From the NCBI GenBank assembly GCA_900088475.1, contig FLMG01001779.1:1-17320 (forward strand): a stretch of DNA of 17,320 bases, in the 5' to 3' direction. Shown here piece after piece: positions 1 through 10,500 of this stretch. Below the pieces are notes generated by a model. That model saw only the letters and a list, made by a program, of their open reading frames with translations. It was not told the DNA's origin and searched no databases. Both the position numbers and the translations under genes were made by a program. How positions within the stretch are numbered: position 1 is the first letter of the stretch; every line of letters begins with the position of its first letter. Origin of the DNA: Hyphochytrium catenoides. Lineage: Eukaryota > Sar > Hyphochytriomycetes > Hyphochytriales > Hyphochytriaceae.

Positions 1-157
1 CTCTTTTGTGGTTTTCTACTGCCTCTTGCTACGAGAGAAGCCCTGCTCCCTCAAAAAGTGCTATCACAACCTTAGGCGTGTGCTGGTCCTATGCTTTATC
101 TTTCTATCTATCTTGCATGAGCCTACCTCATGCTGTTTATCCGCCTATCGATCTCAG
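1..157 (+). other. Probable MED14 intron (or upstream exon plus intron), ends at acceptor 156-157
   Basis: The stretch is pyrimidine-rich and ends in ATCTCAG at 151-157, directly before the first recognisable MED14 exon. The reading frame stays open leftwards to the edge, but the translation (Leu/Cys/Ser-rich) does not look like MED14. I therefore treat it as intron. No donor can be assigned with confidence, and an exon fragment at the extreme left edge cannot be excluded. Confidence 0.5.
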
Positions 158-3100
158 GCTCAGCAGCGGACGTATGACATTTCAACGGCTATAGATGTTC
201 TCTTTGGAGGGACCTACTTGCGTCTCCCAAGCATCATTAAAAATGTCGGTGTGCCTCCGGAGGTTCCTCTGTTGGGTCCTGAGGAATTGACGGATCAACT
301 GGATGACTTACTGAGATATAGAATCCTTGGGACGGAGGTGCCTGAAGAATTCAATATCGTCCAGGTATCATCGCAGACACAGTTGCAGTGAGATCATCAG
401 GGGAAAGTACTCCAACGAATATCGGCATGCATCGGCCTAGAGTCTTTCAGAAGTAGTGACATCGATTGATCCTGTAGCCTTTCCTCCCTGTCAAGGTGTC
501 TAGACTAAGCATCCCTAACTTTCTTGTTTCACTTCCAACCCTACCATTCACCTCGCAGATTGCGAATGGGATGCTTTATTGTGCAGTGGAGGATGAGTTT
601 GAAATATACCTTACCCTTCTTGGTAGTGATGCCACCAGCCGCTGGCGCGTATTACAGGTCAGAACAGCGCTGATTGCAGCGGATGATGAAGGAGTCGATG
701 TGGTAAGTAGAAAATCTTCAGTTTGGGTATTTCTTCCATGTCTGGGAAATTTCTTGAGCAGCAGCACCCTAAGGGGTACCGCCTAGAGTTTGCTCCATCT
801 TCACAGGCAAATCGTCTGCCTTCCTACCTAATAAGTAACCTTGTTCTCATTTGTGAATGGATATAGACAAGTAGTCTGGATGTGCTCAGGATGGCTCGTC
901 GGGGCTTGACCCCAACGAGAGAGCACTATATCCACCTTCGCAACCTTATACAGAAGCGTATGGATTCCTCTTCTTCCCCCTTAAAGGACGCTTTCATCGT
1001 GATGAGGGATTTCTGCTCATATTTGGCTCTAGAGGTCTGACATAGTCTTATCTAATAAGATCTTCTCTGGCTGAGTCTAATGCCTCGGCTCCGCAAGCAG
1101 TTGGTCGCCTCGGAAGGGCTCACGTTGGAAAGGGGCCGATGGAAGTCCTATCTCAAGGTTCACTTCCACAGGAAGGAGTTTATTGTTGACCTGTGCTACT
1201 GGGATGCTGTGGCGAAGTTGGAGAACACGGCTAGTGCCCACCATGAAAACGATGAAGACGAAAAGGGCTTTCGGAGAGCACCTCTTCCGGAGGACTGCTA
1301 CTGCTTTAGATTGATGCTCGGTGAGTGGCGCTTCCAAGCCACCGTCCAGAGTCTTAGTGCGCATAAGGACATGTATTGCCTTCTTCTGTTGTTTGGACTT
1401 CTCAATGGCGTTCAGCTCTTAGTAATTGAACTCCCCTAACTCCATTGTCCTTCCTAGGCACGGATAAAAGTAGTCTGCTGGATTCGCGGATCTACCCACG
1501 CCCGTCCTTAAAAAATTCTTTAGACTACCAGTTCTACCAACGCCTAAGTTCACGGCCAAGGCTAAGGGACATTAGTGCCGAAAAGCTACTAGGAGAGGCT
1601 CTTCGCTCTCATGCTGCAATGAGGCTGCAGGCGCTATTTAATAGGATCATCGACAGATGCGTCGTTGAGACCATACGACGAAGAAATGTTAGAAACGAGG
1701 TAAAAAGTACTAGGTGCTATGATAAAACTGCTCCTCGCCTTGCATACGATAGTTGGAAGCCAGCTAATTTGTCGTTCTCCAACTTGGTTAGGCTGCCGTC
1801 AAGCTCACAACAGGCATCAAGATCGTTGTGACGCTAAGAGAGGCAGACCTTCAGATTAGTGGATCAGAGTTTGATTTCATTCCTTGTACAATAGACATCA
1901 CAGTAGATAGGAGGTATAAGCTGCTGTCGTTCCTTGCTGTCTGCCTGCGCGTCGTCTTTAATCTTAGTCAGCTCTGACTTCCTCGTCCATCTACGTGCAC
2001 ATCTACGTGCCTTTCAACTGCGTCCTATCTATTGTATCGCTATGTTTTTGTTGGATACAATCTCTCTGTAACATTTCGTTGTGAGAATGCTCGTAACTGA
2101 CTGAGAGTACTTCCTAGAACGGGCCATTATGTGGTAAAGGGCTCCGAGGAGCAAAAGGCTGTAGGGGATGCCAGACTGAAGCTTCAGGACACTCTTCGCG
2201 GTCCAGCTAAGAGCGGTGAGAAGACGTCTACTTCATCCTACCCTGGACCCCCAGACATTCGATTCTAACTGGAGACCGATTCCTGACATCTCTGTTATCT
2301 TCCTCGGCACAGGTGAAGGAGAACGTAGGGCTTTAGAAGCTGCCATCTGCAAAGTGCTACGGGAGATTGTCTTTGACAGCATGGCAGAGTGCGGAAGGTA
2401 AGGGAGAAAGTGACAAGTAGAAAGGGAAGTCAGTAAGGAGGTGGAGCGATAAAGTGGAAAGTGATCGCCATATGGTGAAATTTACTCGCTCCCGTTCGTC
2501 TAGGCTCGTACTGAGTGCCGAGACTTTCAGAACACTTCCTCTGGACTGGTCACTACAGCTGGAACTAAAGAAGAAGGCTCAACTCCAAGGTCAGGCTATT
2601 GAATTAGCGGGAAGGGGTACTCAGAATTGGCTCGGCGGGGGCATTTTGTTAATGTTCCCGGATGACTGGAGACCGTTCTCAATGGCGTCCTACTGTCTTC
2701 TTCATGACATGTGGCCAGGCTAATACTCATACACCTTTTACATTATGTAGGGCTCAATTCAGAGGATGTAGTGGTGTCCCTGTCCAAGGACTCCATTTTC
2801 TTCCTGCTTGCCAGCGCGCAGAGTGTTTTCTACTTCTTGGCAGTTGAGCTGGACCGTACAGCCAAGTTTAGAAGGTAGGAAGGATGCGTCTTCCATAGCT
2901 TCTATAGTGATAGTGATGAGTCCTCTGACCAAAAGACGCTGAGTACTCTACCACCTACCATCTCCCTATGTACGTCTATTTGAACTAAGAATTGTCCTCT
3001 AGCGCCCACATTGATGTTGGAGAATCCATAAACAGGCCATCCTTCACTTTCCTTACGGCCAAGAGACCCACTCAACCCAAGGTAAACTCATTGATACTGT

Positions 3101-6100
3101 TATCCGCTACGGTGCGCCCCAATACAGGCCAATCACTGGCATTTTTAACATCAACGCCCTGGCATCTTTTCCCTGCCTTCTATATGAGCTTTTAGGACCC
3201 TTCCTCCTTGTGCTGCATGACATTCCGTCTCTTCGATTATCAAGTCACTCCTCTCTGCCCAGTTCTAAGCTGCGGTCTCTCCTTGACTCTTTTCCTCTCC
3301 GTCCTCTGTTTGACCCTTCCCACTTTTTTGAAGACGGCTATGTTTCGAGTCGAGAAAGTCCACCGGCTACCTCCTCTGTCAGCGAGGAGACTGGCCTTAT
3401 ATGTGTCCTCCGATGCCCCTACCTCTCAAGTCCAGAATGGGTTAACTCCGGCCCACCGTAAGCCGACACCGTTAGACAGAAATGGGGACGGGCTGGACTT
3501 TGTTGGAAAACACAAAGAATTAGGGAAAGATAAGGAGATGCTACGGATGCTGCCGGACGGGTTACAGCAGAAGCTGTCTTCTCTCTCACGTCCAGATCCA
3601 CTTCCAAGCGCTAAGAAGACTAAGCTAGTGCCAGAACATGGCAGAAGCGACATCTATTTTCCGCAGAAGGAACGCGCCAATGCCATTGCAATAAAAGGAA
3701 CCAGAAATGGGCTATCCCAGGTAGGTGTGATGAAAAAGACGGACCCGAGAAGGGGTCCACGGGGACGCGTTTGACTCTAGAAGTCTAGTGACAGCAAAAG
3801 GGTGCTCCTTCCAACCATGTTGGTAATACATTGCTTTAGGTGGTCATTGTACTTCGCCATACCTGTTATTCATGGTACTTGGGCCGCTGTTGACAGGCAA
3901 GCATACAAACAGCAGCCGAAATGGCGAAGAATACGAGGCTCGGTGGACTTTTGGTTGAAGCTGTGAGGATGTGCAAAGAGTTTTACCAGCACTTCCAGGT
4001 AGATATATCCGTTAGTAGTACCCCAATGTGTTTCTACTTTTGGTTACTTTGGGAAGATTGCTAATTCTAGCACATGCTGCAGATATGGACAATCCTCAAG
4101 CAGTTCCATTTAACATTCAAGGACGTTGGAGAGGCTGCCGCAGATATTGACTGCGTACTTGGAGGCCAAGTTTTTGCACTGGACGTTCAAAATGTAAGGC
4201 TTTTCACAATCCGACGGGTCTGTCACATTGCTCCTCCTTGTCAACACCTTCCATGGGATAACAAATGCCTAGCATGAGGTCGTTCCTTTACGACTCGAGA
4301 TCTGTTTTTCACTCTCTTACACTAACGTCTTTTTGATAGCGCTTCATGTTGAGTCATTTCCTGGCTGATGTTACCTTGATGAATCCTGCTGACTGCGAAT
4401 GTCTCAGACGATCAAGAAAATCCAGGAGTTCTCACAAAAAGGCTCGTCTTCGTCCCTTCCGTCGTTCGAACCCCTTACGATCTCTTCGATTATGATCCGC
4501 CTAATTCCTGGCGGAGGCTGGGAGTTCCGGGTGGCGCAGACAAACCGTGCAATTCCAATACTTCTTGCAGAGCAGCTCACAGATTTCGAGTTTGAGGACA
4601 CATCGAGGCTAGGTCAGTAAGGAGGGCCATGAAGCTGCTATAAGCAGTCGTAGCCTTCGGCGCTTATGCTTTTTTTTGGTTCAGTAAAGGCGATTGACTG
4701 AGTCTCAAGCAAGGGGTTGGCGGGTCGCATCTACTCTCTTGACCAGCAGCTCTTTCCCACCACCTTTTAGCCTGCTTCTGTCAAAATTTGTCTTGTCTCC
4801 TTCATGCTTTGGTGATCTCGTTTAACAAGTCTCGCCCTTGATCACTTCAGGAGAGAGGGTCTGCCCTCATAGTATCAAGGCGGATGGCACTCTGCTGCTC
4901 CGGTACCCCTGCTCCAGCGGCTTCTGGAGCTTCAAGAACCCTGCAGAGAGTCCGCTTCTTACATTTATCAACGAGTTGGTTCTGGAAATCAGACCCCTTG
5001 TCAAATTTGGGGTAGACCTGAAGAATTATCTCGCAGACAGCGCCAGTGAGTGTCCTTCTAAAATTAACGCTTTTTGTATGCACTCTCTCTTCAATCAAAT
5101 GGGATCCACCCCACGGAACTAAGTGGTGCTAGGTCATTATGTTTGATGTCTTGGGGCAGCATTTTCTTTTCTTTCGAGTGTTGGACTTATATAACAACGT
5201 TTGACTGTTTAACTGTACCATCTCTTCTAACTCAGCGAATGGCAATATCTCCCGGCACTGGCGGATGGAGCATATGGACTACTTTCGTATCATCATCGCC
5301 ACGACGGCTCCTAACCCTAGACAGAACATCGGTGCTGGAGGGACTCCTGACGGTAAGACGAAATCTAGTTCGGTCGGCAATATTAAATTGAAAGGCAAGG
5401 CAGCCCCTTATCTTTCAGAGATATTGATACTCCTGGCGTTCGAGCGCGCCGCGCCCTATCTTCCCCATGGCGACGCCTCCAAAACTGTGTGCACCTTACA
5501 AACTGCTGTTCAATCTGGCAGGGGCCCTTACTCACCGCGTGATGATTCGATGTCGTAAAAACAAGGGGTTTGAACTACTCTTCTCGCGACAAACAAACTA
5601 TCCTTTAGCAGACTACGTTGAGTCAGCCCTAAACACTTACAAGAGGTAACCTGGCGGCCAATATATATTTTCCATGCTGGACAGCCCGCTTTTATGCAAA
5701 TTGGTCGCTGGCTAATGTGTCGGGAAGCATTCGTCCAATATCGCTGGCACCACCTCCCTCCCTTATCTACATTAGTTACACTCTCATTGCACTTTGTGGC
5801 CTACCTAGAGCGTCCTAGCTTCTGAACGACGTGTCATACACGTTGTTCACTCTCAACGTCATAGCGAAGAGTCTTTGGGTTGTGCCTATCCTTCTAGTAT
5901 AGTTTTACCTTTTTATCGTCGCATCCGGGATTAACGAGCCCACTAACGAGCCTTTGTCGGTTCCCTTATTTCTCCAGCCCTGAACAATTGTTATTGGCTC
6001 TACAGCGGACCATCGTACCAATTACTATCATAGCAGCTGCAATTGAGGGCAAGATGCTCTTGGTGCGCTCTCTGAGGCATGATAGCAGCTCAAAGTAAGC

Positions 6101-6947
6101 TGAGCCCGCTTTTTAGAACAAGCTCTGCTAGAAGATATAGATAGAATATAGTCCCTGACACATTTGTCTGCATAACGCTGTCTCACTAGGTATAGCGGCA
6201 AGAAAGGTGCCGGAGGAAAGAAGGGAGGCAAGGGCAAGAGTTATGTAAGTGGTGATAGTATGTGCTCTCATCGTCTCCATGTCTTCAGACTCCCTGTGCT
6301 TGAAGCCGTCCTATCCTATTTCGGGCCTGAGGGTGCATTGTTGTCATCGAAACCTCTCTTCTAACCCCCCGAATTGCTGGCTTCAAAGAGTTCTAATCTG
6401 CTAGCTTGCCTCAATGTCTTAAATCTCTGCCTCCATTCATGGTCTTGAGATTGTGTGGTCAGTGTGAGTCATTTGTTTTTGCAACTCATGCTGGTATGCA
6501 GCTAAACTACAATAAGCCCAAGAGTAACGCACTAGCGTTGGGGGCCCGATCAGACTCTCGGAATGAGGAACGAGATATAGTGGTTGGAGAGCTTCTTTTA
6601 ATCCCTCGAGCGCAGAACAGGGTGAAGCTTGTCTATAGTAACAGGGCTGGAGTAGAGATAATATTTCTTCAGGTCAGTGCACAGATGGATGGAAACCCTT
6701 GGCTGGTACGACGGAGAGAGAGAAAGATCACTTTTCAAGAGAGCACTAAAAGGTTACTTTAAGAAGGCTACACTTTCGCACTCCTGCTAAAATCACTTCT
6801 TGTCTACAGGGAGAGCAGGTCCGGATCCGCCCTGTCCCGGGAAGTTTACCTATTCCTTCGTATAGCGCTCCGGAAGGAGTTTTAGTGTCACACTCTCGAC
6901 TGGAAGAGCGAATGGATAGCTTATTGCAAGAGATGGCGCAGCTATGA
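158..6947 (+). CDS. MED14: Mediator complex subunit 14 (MED14/Rgr1), 5'-partial, 23 exons
   Basis: Scaffold subunit joining head, middle and tail of Mediator in the nucleus. Proposed exons: 158-364, 559-702, 867-1034, 1101-1320, 1458-1699, 1792-1913, 2118-2215, 2313-2397, 2441-2589, 2751-2874, 3003-3081, 3334-3720, 3897-3998, 4071-4193, 4340-4400, 4442-4612, 4851-5045, 5236-5352, 5522-5645, 5978-6094, 6190-6244, 6502-6672, 6810-6947. All junctions are GT-AG and phase-consistent, giving 1132 aa then TGA. From memory of the family, residues 4-25 (AIDVLFGGTYLRLPSI) fit the MED14 segment AIDVL..G.Y.RLP. DLLRYRILGTEVPEEF then GMLYCAVEDEFEIYLTLLG fit the next conserved block, and FCSYLALE-LVASEGLTLERGRW aligns gap-free with the family's LQLE...RERW region. 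DISAEKLLGEALRSHAAMRLQ, SLSKDSIFFLL and LLLIPRAQNRVKLVYSN also fit. About 150 N-terminal residues of a typical MED14 lie off the left edge. The exon 9 and exon 15/16 boundaries are least certain. Confidence 0.9.
3334..3720 (+). other. MED14: MED14 exon 12: basic linker with KKTK nuclear-signal-like motif
   Basis: This is the longest MED14 exon (387 nt, phase 0 to phase 0). It encodes a hydrophilic, probably disordered linker. It contains a SAKKTKLVPEHGR segment around 3607-3645, close to where metazoan MED14 carries its KKTKR motif. The next exon (TAAEMAKNTRLGGLLVEA) resumes the conserved fold. Acceptor choice at 3332-3333 rests on phase: nearby AGs at 3262 and 3269 would break the frame. Confidence 0.65.
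5823..5849 (+). repeat. Inverted repeat / hairpin, 12-bp stem with 3-nt loop
   Basis: Left arm TGAACGACGTGT (5823-5834), loop CAT, right arm ACACGTTGTTCA (5838-5849). Eleven pairs are Watson-Crick and one is G-U in the + strand RNA. It is the strongest small hairpin I saw in the window. At DNA level it pairs the half-sites ACGTGT and ACACGT. Confidence 0.8.
5932..5952 (+). repeat. Direct repeat of TAACGAGCC, spacing 12 nt
   Basis: Two identical 9-mers at 5932-5940 and 5944-5952 lie 25-45 nt upstream of the acceptor at 5976-5977. The second belongs to CTAAC, matching the branch-site-like motif also seen before the acceptors at 1457 and 4339. Confidence 0.7.
6190..6244 (+). other. MED14: MED14 exon 21: 55-nt micro-exon encoding a Lys/Gly-rich basic patch
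   Basis: It is flanked by acceptor CTAG (6186-6189) and donor GTAAGT (6245), entering in phase 2 and leaving in phase 0. It encodes YSGKKGAGGKKGGKGKSY, a flexible polycation between two conserved MED14 segments. Skipping it would break the frame, so it is probably constitutive. I know of no equivalent in human MED14. Confidence 0.75.
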
Positions 6948-7503
6948 GACACACTTCGCCTTCTTCTCCGTCAAACTTCTTCTCCGTCAAACTAATTGGT
7001 CTGTTCTTTTACTTCCTATTCCTATTTTATTATAAAAACCTAAGCCTAGGAAGCGCTCCCGTTCTTCCGTTAATTCTCTTCGAACTCTTTGCTAGAGTTA
7101 TGCGCTTCTCTCTCCTGAGCCCAAGCTAAGGCGAGATGGGACTAGCGAAAGGGGCCTGGGGGCCTAGGTAGATTATTGTTCAATGGCTAGAAGCGTAGGG
7201 CAAAGAGACACTGCGAGATGCAGCTTCTTCCTAATATGCTACATATTCGTCGATGTTTCTTGTCAATCCCACTTCTCCAAAGGGAAAGCCTTCCCAGTAC
7301 TCCCTAGACTCAATCTCAGCCAAGAAGGGCATGAACGTGAGATCCTATGAGGCCGTGCTCTCAACATGAGCATCACTCTTTTGGATTGATGGCCCAGGCC
7401 CGCCTTGGAAGGAGCCTGCTTTGCTCAATTATGCCGCGCTATATCACGCCTCTTATCTCCTTTGTTTCGCTTATTTAGTCTTCCTTTCCCCTTCAGCTCT
7501 TCT
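6948..7503. other. Convergent intergenic spacer between MED14 and the KH-protein gene
   Basis: The two stop codons (TGA at 6945-6947 on +, TAG at 7506-7504 on -) face each other, so this 556-nt stretch must contain both 3' UTRs and polyadenylation sites. A T-rich patch with TTATTATAAAAACC lies around 7026-7040 and could serve the + transcript, but no clean AATAAA is present. Short reading frames here are not convincing. I see no RNA gene. Confidence 0.75.
6961..6992 (+). repeat. Perfect tandem duplication of a 16-bp unit just after the MED14 stop
   Basis: The unit TTCTTCTCCGTCAAAC occurs twice without a gap (6961-6976 and 6977-6992), 14 nt after the stop codon, in the presumed 3' UTR. Perfect identity suggests a recent slippage or duplication. 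Confidence 0.9.
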
Positions 7504-10500
7504 CTATCCTCCATTCTGAGCAAGGATATCGTTGATCATTCGCTCCGCCATGTCAATTTCTTTCGGCGCCCCACTGAGCGTCAGTGGGCGGTATACAGCG
7601 CCTCCAGGACCACCGACTCGCTGGGTCTGCATCTTGATTCGAGCACCAGAGGTACCAGAAATCTGGGAGAAGAAAGGGCGGGACAAAGGAAAAGGAGGGT
7701 AGGGGAGATAGATTTAGTTGAAATTGGCACTGTCCACGGCGCCACAGATGACTTAGCAGGGTTAGGACGTGAAGCGAACCCCGCAGAAATGCATAGGTAA
7801 GAATGTATAGGCACCGTATAGGGACGGAAACTGGAACATGTTAGTAAGAGGGGAGTGCCGTTCTAAGGAAGGAAAGTGGGCAACCCAGTGGTTTGTCAAA
7901 GACCCCGCACTAAGTAGAATAGGAGGCTCCTTACCTCCTTGATCACGTGCCCTCCTTTCCCCAGCACTGCCCCTGCCAAATGAGCAGGAATATTCATGGT
8001 TCTTGACGATGGAGCGGCGCTTCTACCCCTGCTACCTCTCTCTGGCCCTGATGGCCCTCGCGGCATATCCTCTACGTATCCTCTCTCTGAGGAGGGAGGA
8101 GGAGCTGCATAGTTATCACCATATCCAGGGTAGGCTGGCGGTACGTAAGAAGAAGATGCGGGAGGCGGGGCATCTGTGTATCCTCTTCCGGCTCTCTCGT
8201 AACCTTCTCCTGCGCTTCTCTCGTAGCCGCCTCCTCTATCATATGCTCCTCCACCTCTTTCCAATCCTCCTCCTCTTCTCTCGTAACCGCTTCCTCTCTC
8301 TCCGTATCCGACGCCTCCTCCACCTCTGCTATCATAAGATCTATCATTGTACCCGGAGCTCTGAGCTTGGCCCAGAGGCGGCGGGGCTGCTGGAGATAGT
8401 AAGAAACCTGACTGAGATGGCGGCAGACAAGACAGCGAGAATACGAGCCATGACATCACAGAATAGAATGATTACCAAATAGAGGGGAGAGTGTGGGCTA
8501 AATGCTAGGGAGGGGTCAACATGGACCGCTTGTCTAGGGAGTAGATTGAAGTCCAAGGCGAGAGTCTAGAGGCTAGTGCCAAAAGCGCTCTGAGATAATG
8601 GAGGCACCACCAAAGGAAGTTACATGGCCTAGATGGAAGCTTCGTCTTACGTGAGTAAACGGGTGGTAGGTCCATACTGGCGTCCGGACCTGGAGGCGGC
8701 AGGTAGGTGTCGTACGAACCGCTCATAGACTAAAATCGTTCCACCCAGCAAGACGCGTGAAAGAGGAATAGAGAGGTATGAGTGAAAGAAATCCACTGCA
8801 TGGGACCACTCCTAAGAAAGGCAGCCAGAAGAGAGAAAGGAGCCAGGAGATCCACGCAGCCCATCCACAGGAAAATAAAGTCGAACTCGATTGACCATGA
8901 AACATGCGAGACAGTGTTGAGGAAGTACCGTGTACGTACCGGTGGCGGCATATCCATCCCTCCGCCGCCGCCATAAGGATATCCTCCGTCTCGAACGGAA
9001 CGAGGGGGGGAGGCGGCATGAGCAGGTGGTTGCACTTGGTAGCCCGAAGATGGCGGTTGGTAGGACAGAGTGGGAGGCTGATAAGCAGGTGGAGGTTGTT
9101 GAACTGGAGGAGGAATGTGTGGATCGGGTGGCAGATATGAGCTGGCTGCACGGGGAGAAGAGGTTGTCACCGGAAGAGGGAGAGGATGGACAAACGCATA
9201 GTAAGGGAATAGAAAGAGAGCAGCGGAAGAAGAAAGCACGTGCTTGTTAAAAGTGTTGCCTTTCGCTCTTACAGCTGAAGTGGTTGGTGGAGTGGCAGAC
9301 AATGAGGGCGGGATACATAAGAGGAAGACCAAGTCAAGGACGTACGACAAGGATCAGACTTTTGTGCAAAAGCAGAGACGATGGTCTAACAACCAAAATA
9401 ACGGGAACTAGGGCCAAGAAGAGAGTATGCCAAGCTTAGATAGAGTAAGAACTAAAGAGAGAGAAAAGCAGAGCAGTGAGGCTCCCCATTGGTTTACCTG
9501 GGGGCGGCCTGTACTGTGAAGGAGGCGGCATGGAGCTGCCCCGTCTGGGAGGGCTATAGGATGTTCGAGAGGGAGGAAGATCCTCATATCCTCTACCACC
9601 TCCGCTGCCTCCGCCGTAACTTCCAGGAGCCACTGGATCGTAAGAACCATTGTCGTAGCCTGCAGTGACAGACAGACAGAAACGGAGGAAACCCAGAGCT
9701 GTGAGCGAGCGAGGTAAGAAGAGATAGAAGCCAAGAGCGACCTGTGCTTAGAAAGAAAAAAAAAGAACGAAATTAGAGGAAAAACTGGGACCGGTAATAG
9801 TCTGAAGATGAACAATGCGTTCTCACTGAGAGACCAGTGGTTTGCCCTCTGTACCTGGTTCTCTCCAGCCTTCAGTTACAATTCCTCCTCCTCCGTGATG
9901 AGGAGCTGAAGAAAGCGGAGGCCCACGAGTTTCATAATAAGGTGCAGGCCCTCCTCCGCCTCCGCCTCGAGGTGGAGGAGCTTCCCTGTGCCGGGGAGCT
10001 TCGCTCTCTCTCTTTCCTGGAGGTCCTGGAACAGCCATTGGACAAAAGTTAGAGTTAGAGGGCAAAGGGAGGCCATGAGTCAATAGTAACTACAGTCTCT
10101 CTCTCTCTCTCCCTCTCGCTCGCTTTCTGCCTTTCTTTCTAATTCCTTCAAGGCCCGTCTATACTCTTTCCTTTCATTCACGACTCTCACCTCCGTCGTC
10201 TAGCAGCCTGTTTTCTATGAGTCTCCTAGCCATTTCGATATTCTCCGGCGCCCCGATGATGGTAACTTCTCGATCCTGACCGGGCAAGGTCTCATGTCGA
10301 CCAGTAACATTGATCGTACACCTGGCGGGTGGTAAGAAGACAAAGGTGAGAGAAAGAGAGAGAGAGGCAGAAAGAGAGAGACAGAGAGAAAGAAGAGAGG
10401 GAAAAGTACTCCCCCCTTCTCGGACACATCGCAAAGCGAGAAAGCAGCACACAGTACCGTGAGAGGTCATTAAGAGTCTTGATTGTAGCTCCTCCCTTGC

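Larger units (their letters stand above)
5646..5977 (+). other. Longest MED14 intron (332 nt), with internal hairpin and CTAAC branch-site candidate
   Basis: The donor is GTAACC at 5646 and the acceptor CTCCAG ends at 5977. Frames are not convincingly coding. It holds a 12-bp stem hairpin at 5823-5849 and a duplicated TAACGAGCC near the acceptor; the second copy lies in CACTAACGAG and is a good branch-site candidate. Confidence 0.7.

Noticed and set aside
2900-2945. Possible C/D-box snoRNA in a MED14 intron (GTGATGA followed by CTGA)
   Set aside because: Box spacing is far too short and there is no terminal stem.
3208-3774. 188-codon + frame as a separate small gene
   Set aside because: Its first part is a pyrimidine-rich intron and its second part is MED14 exon 12, which ends at a good donor at 3721.
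4461-4475. tRNA B-box-like GTTCGAACCCC
   Set aside because: It lies inside a MED14 exon, with no A box or cloverleaf around it.
5265-5558. Uninterrupted + frame through 5353-5558
   Set aside because: It ends in a stop and does not match MED14 after 5352. Splicing 5352 to 5522 restores GALTHRVMIRCRKNKGFELLFS in the family frame.
8003-8482. 159-codon + frame, Leu/Arg-rich
   Set aside because: Antisense of the GYER-repeat exon 20; the Leu/Arg repeats are explained by the opposite-strand repeats.
8723-9350. Hydrophobic - strand frames suggesting membrane proteins
   Set aside because: The hydrophobic parts fall in introns 17 and 18; only the Pro/Tyr-rich middle (9145-8940) is exon.
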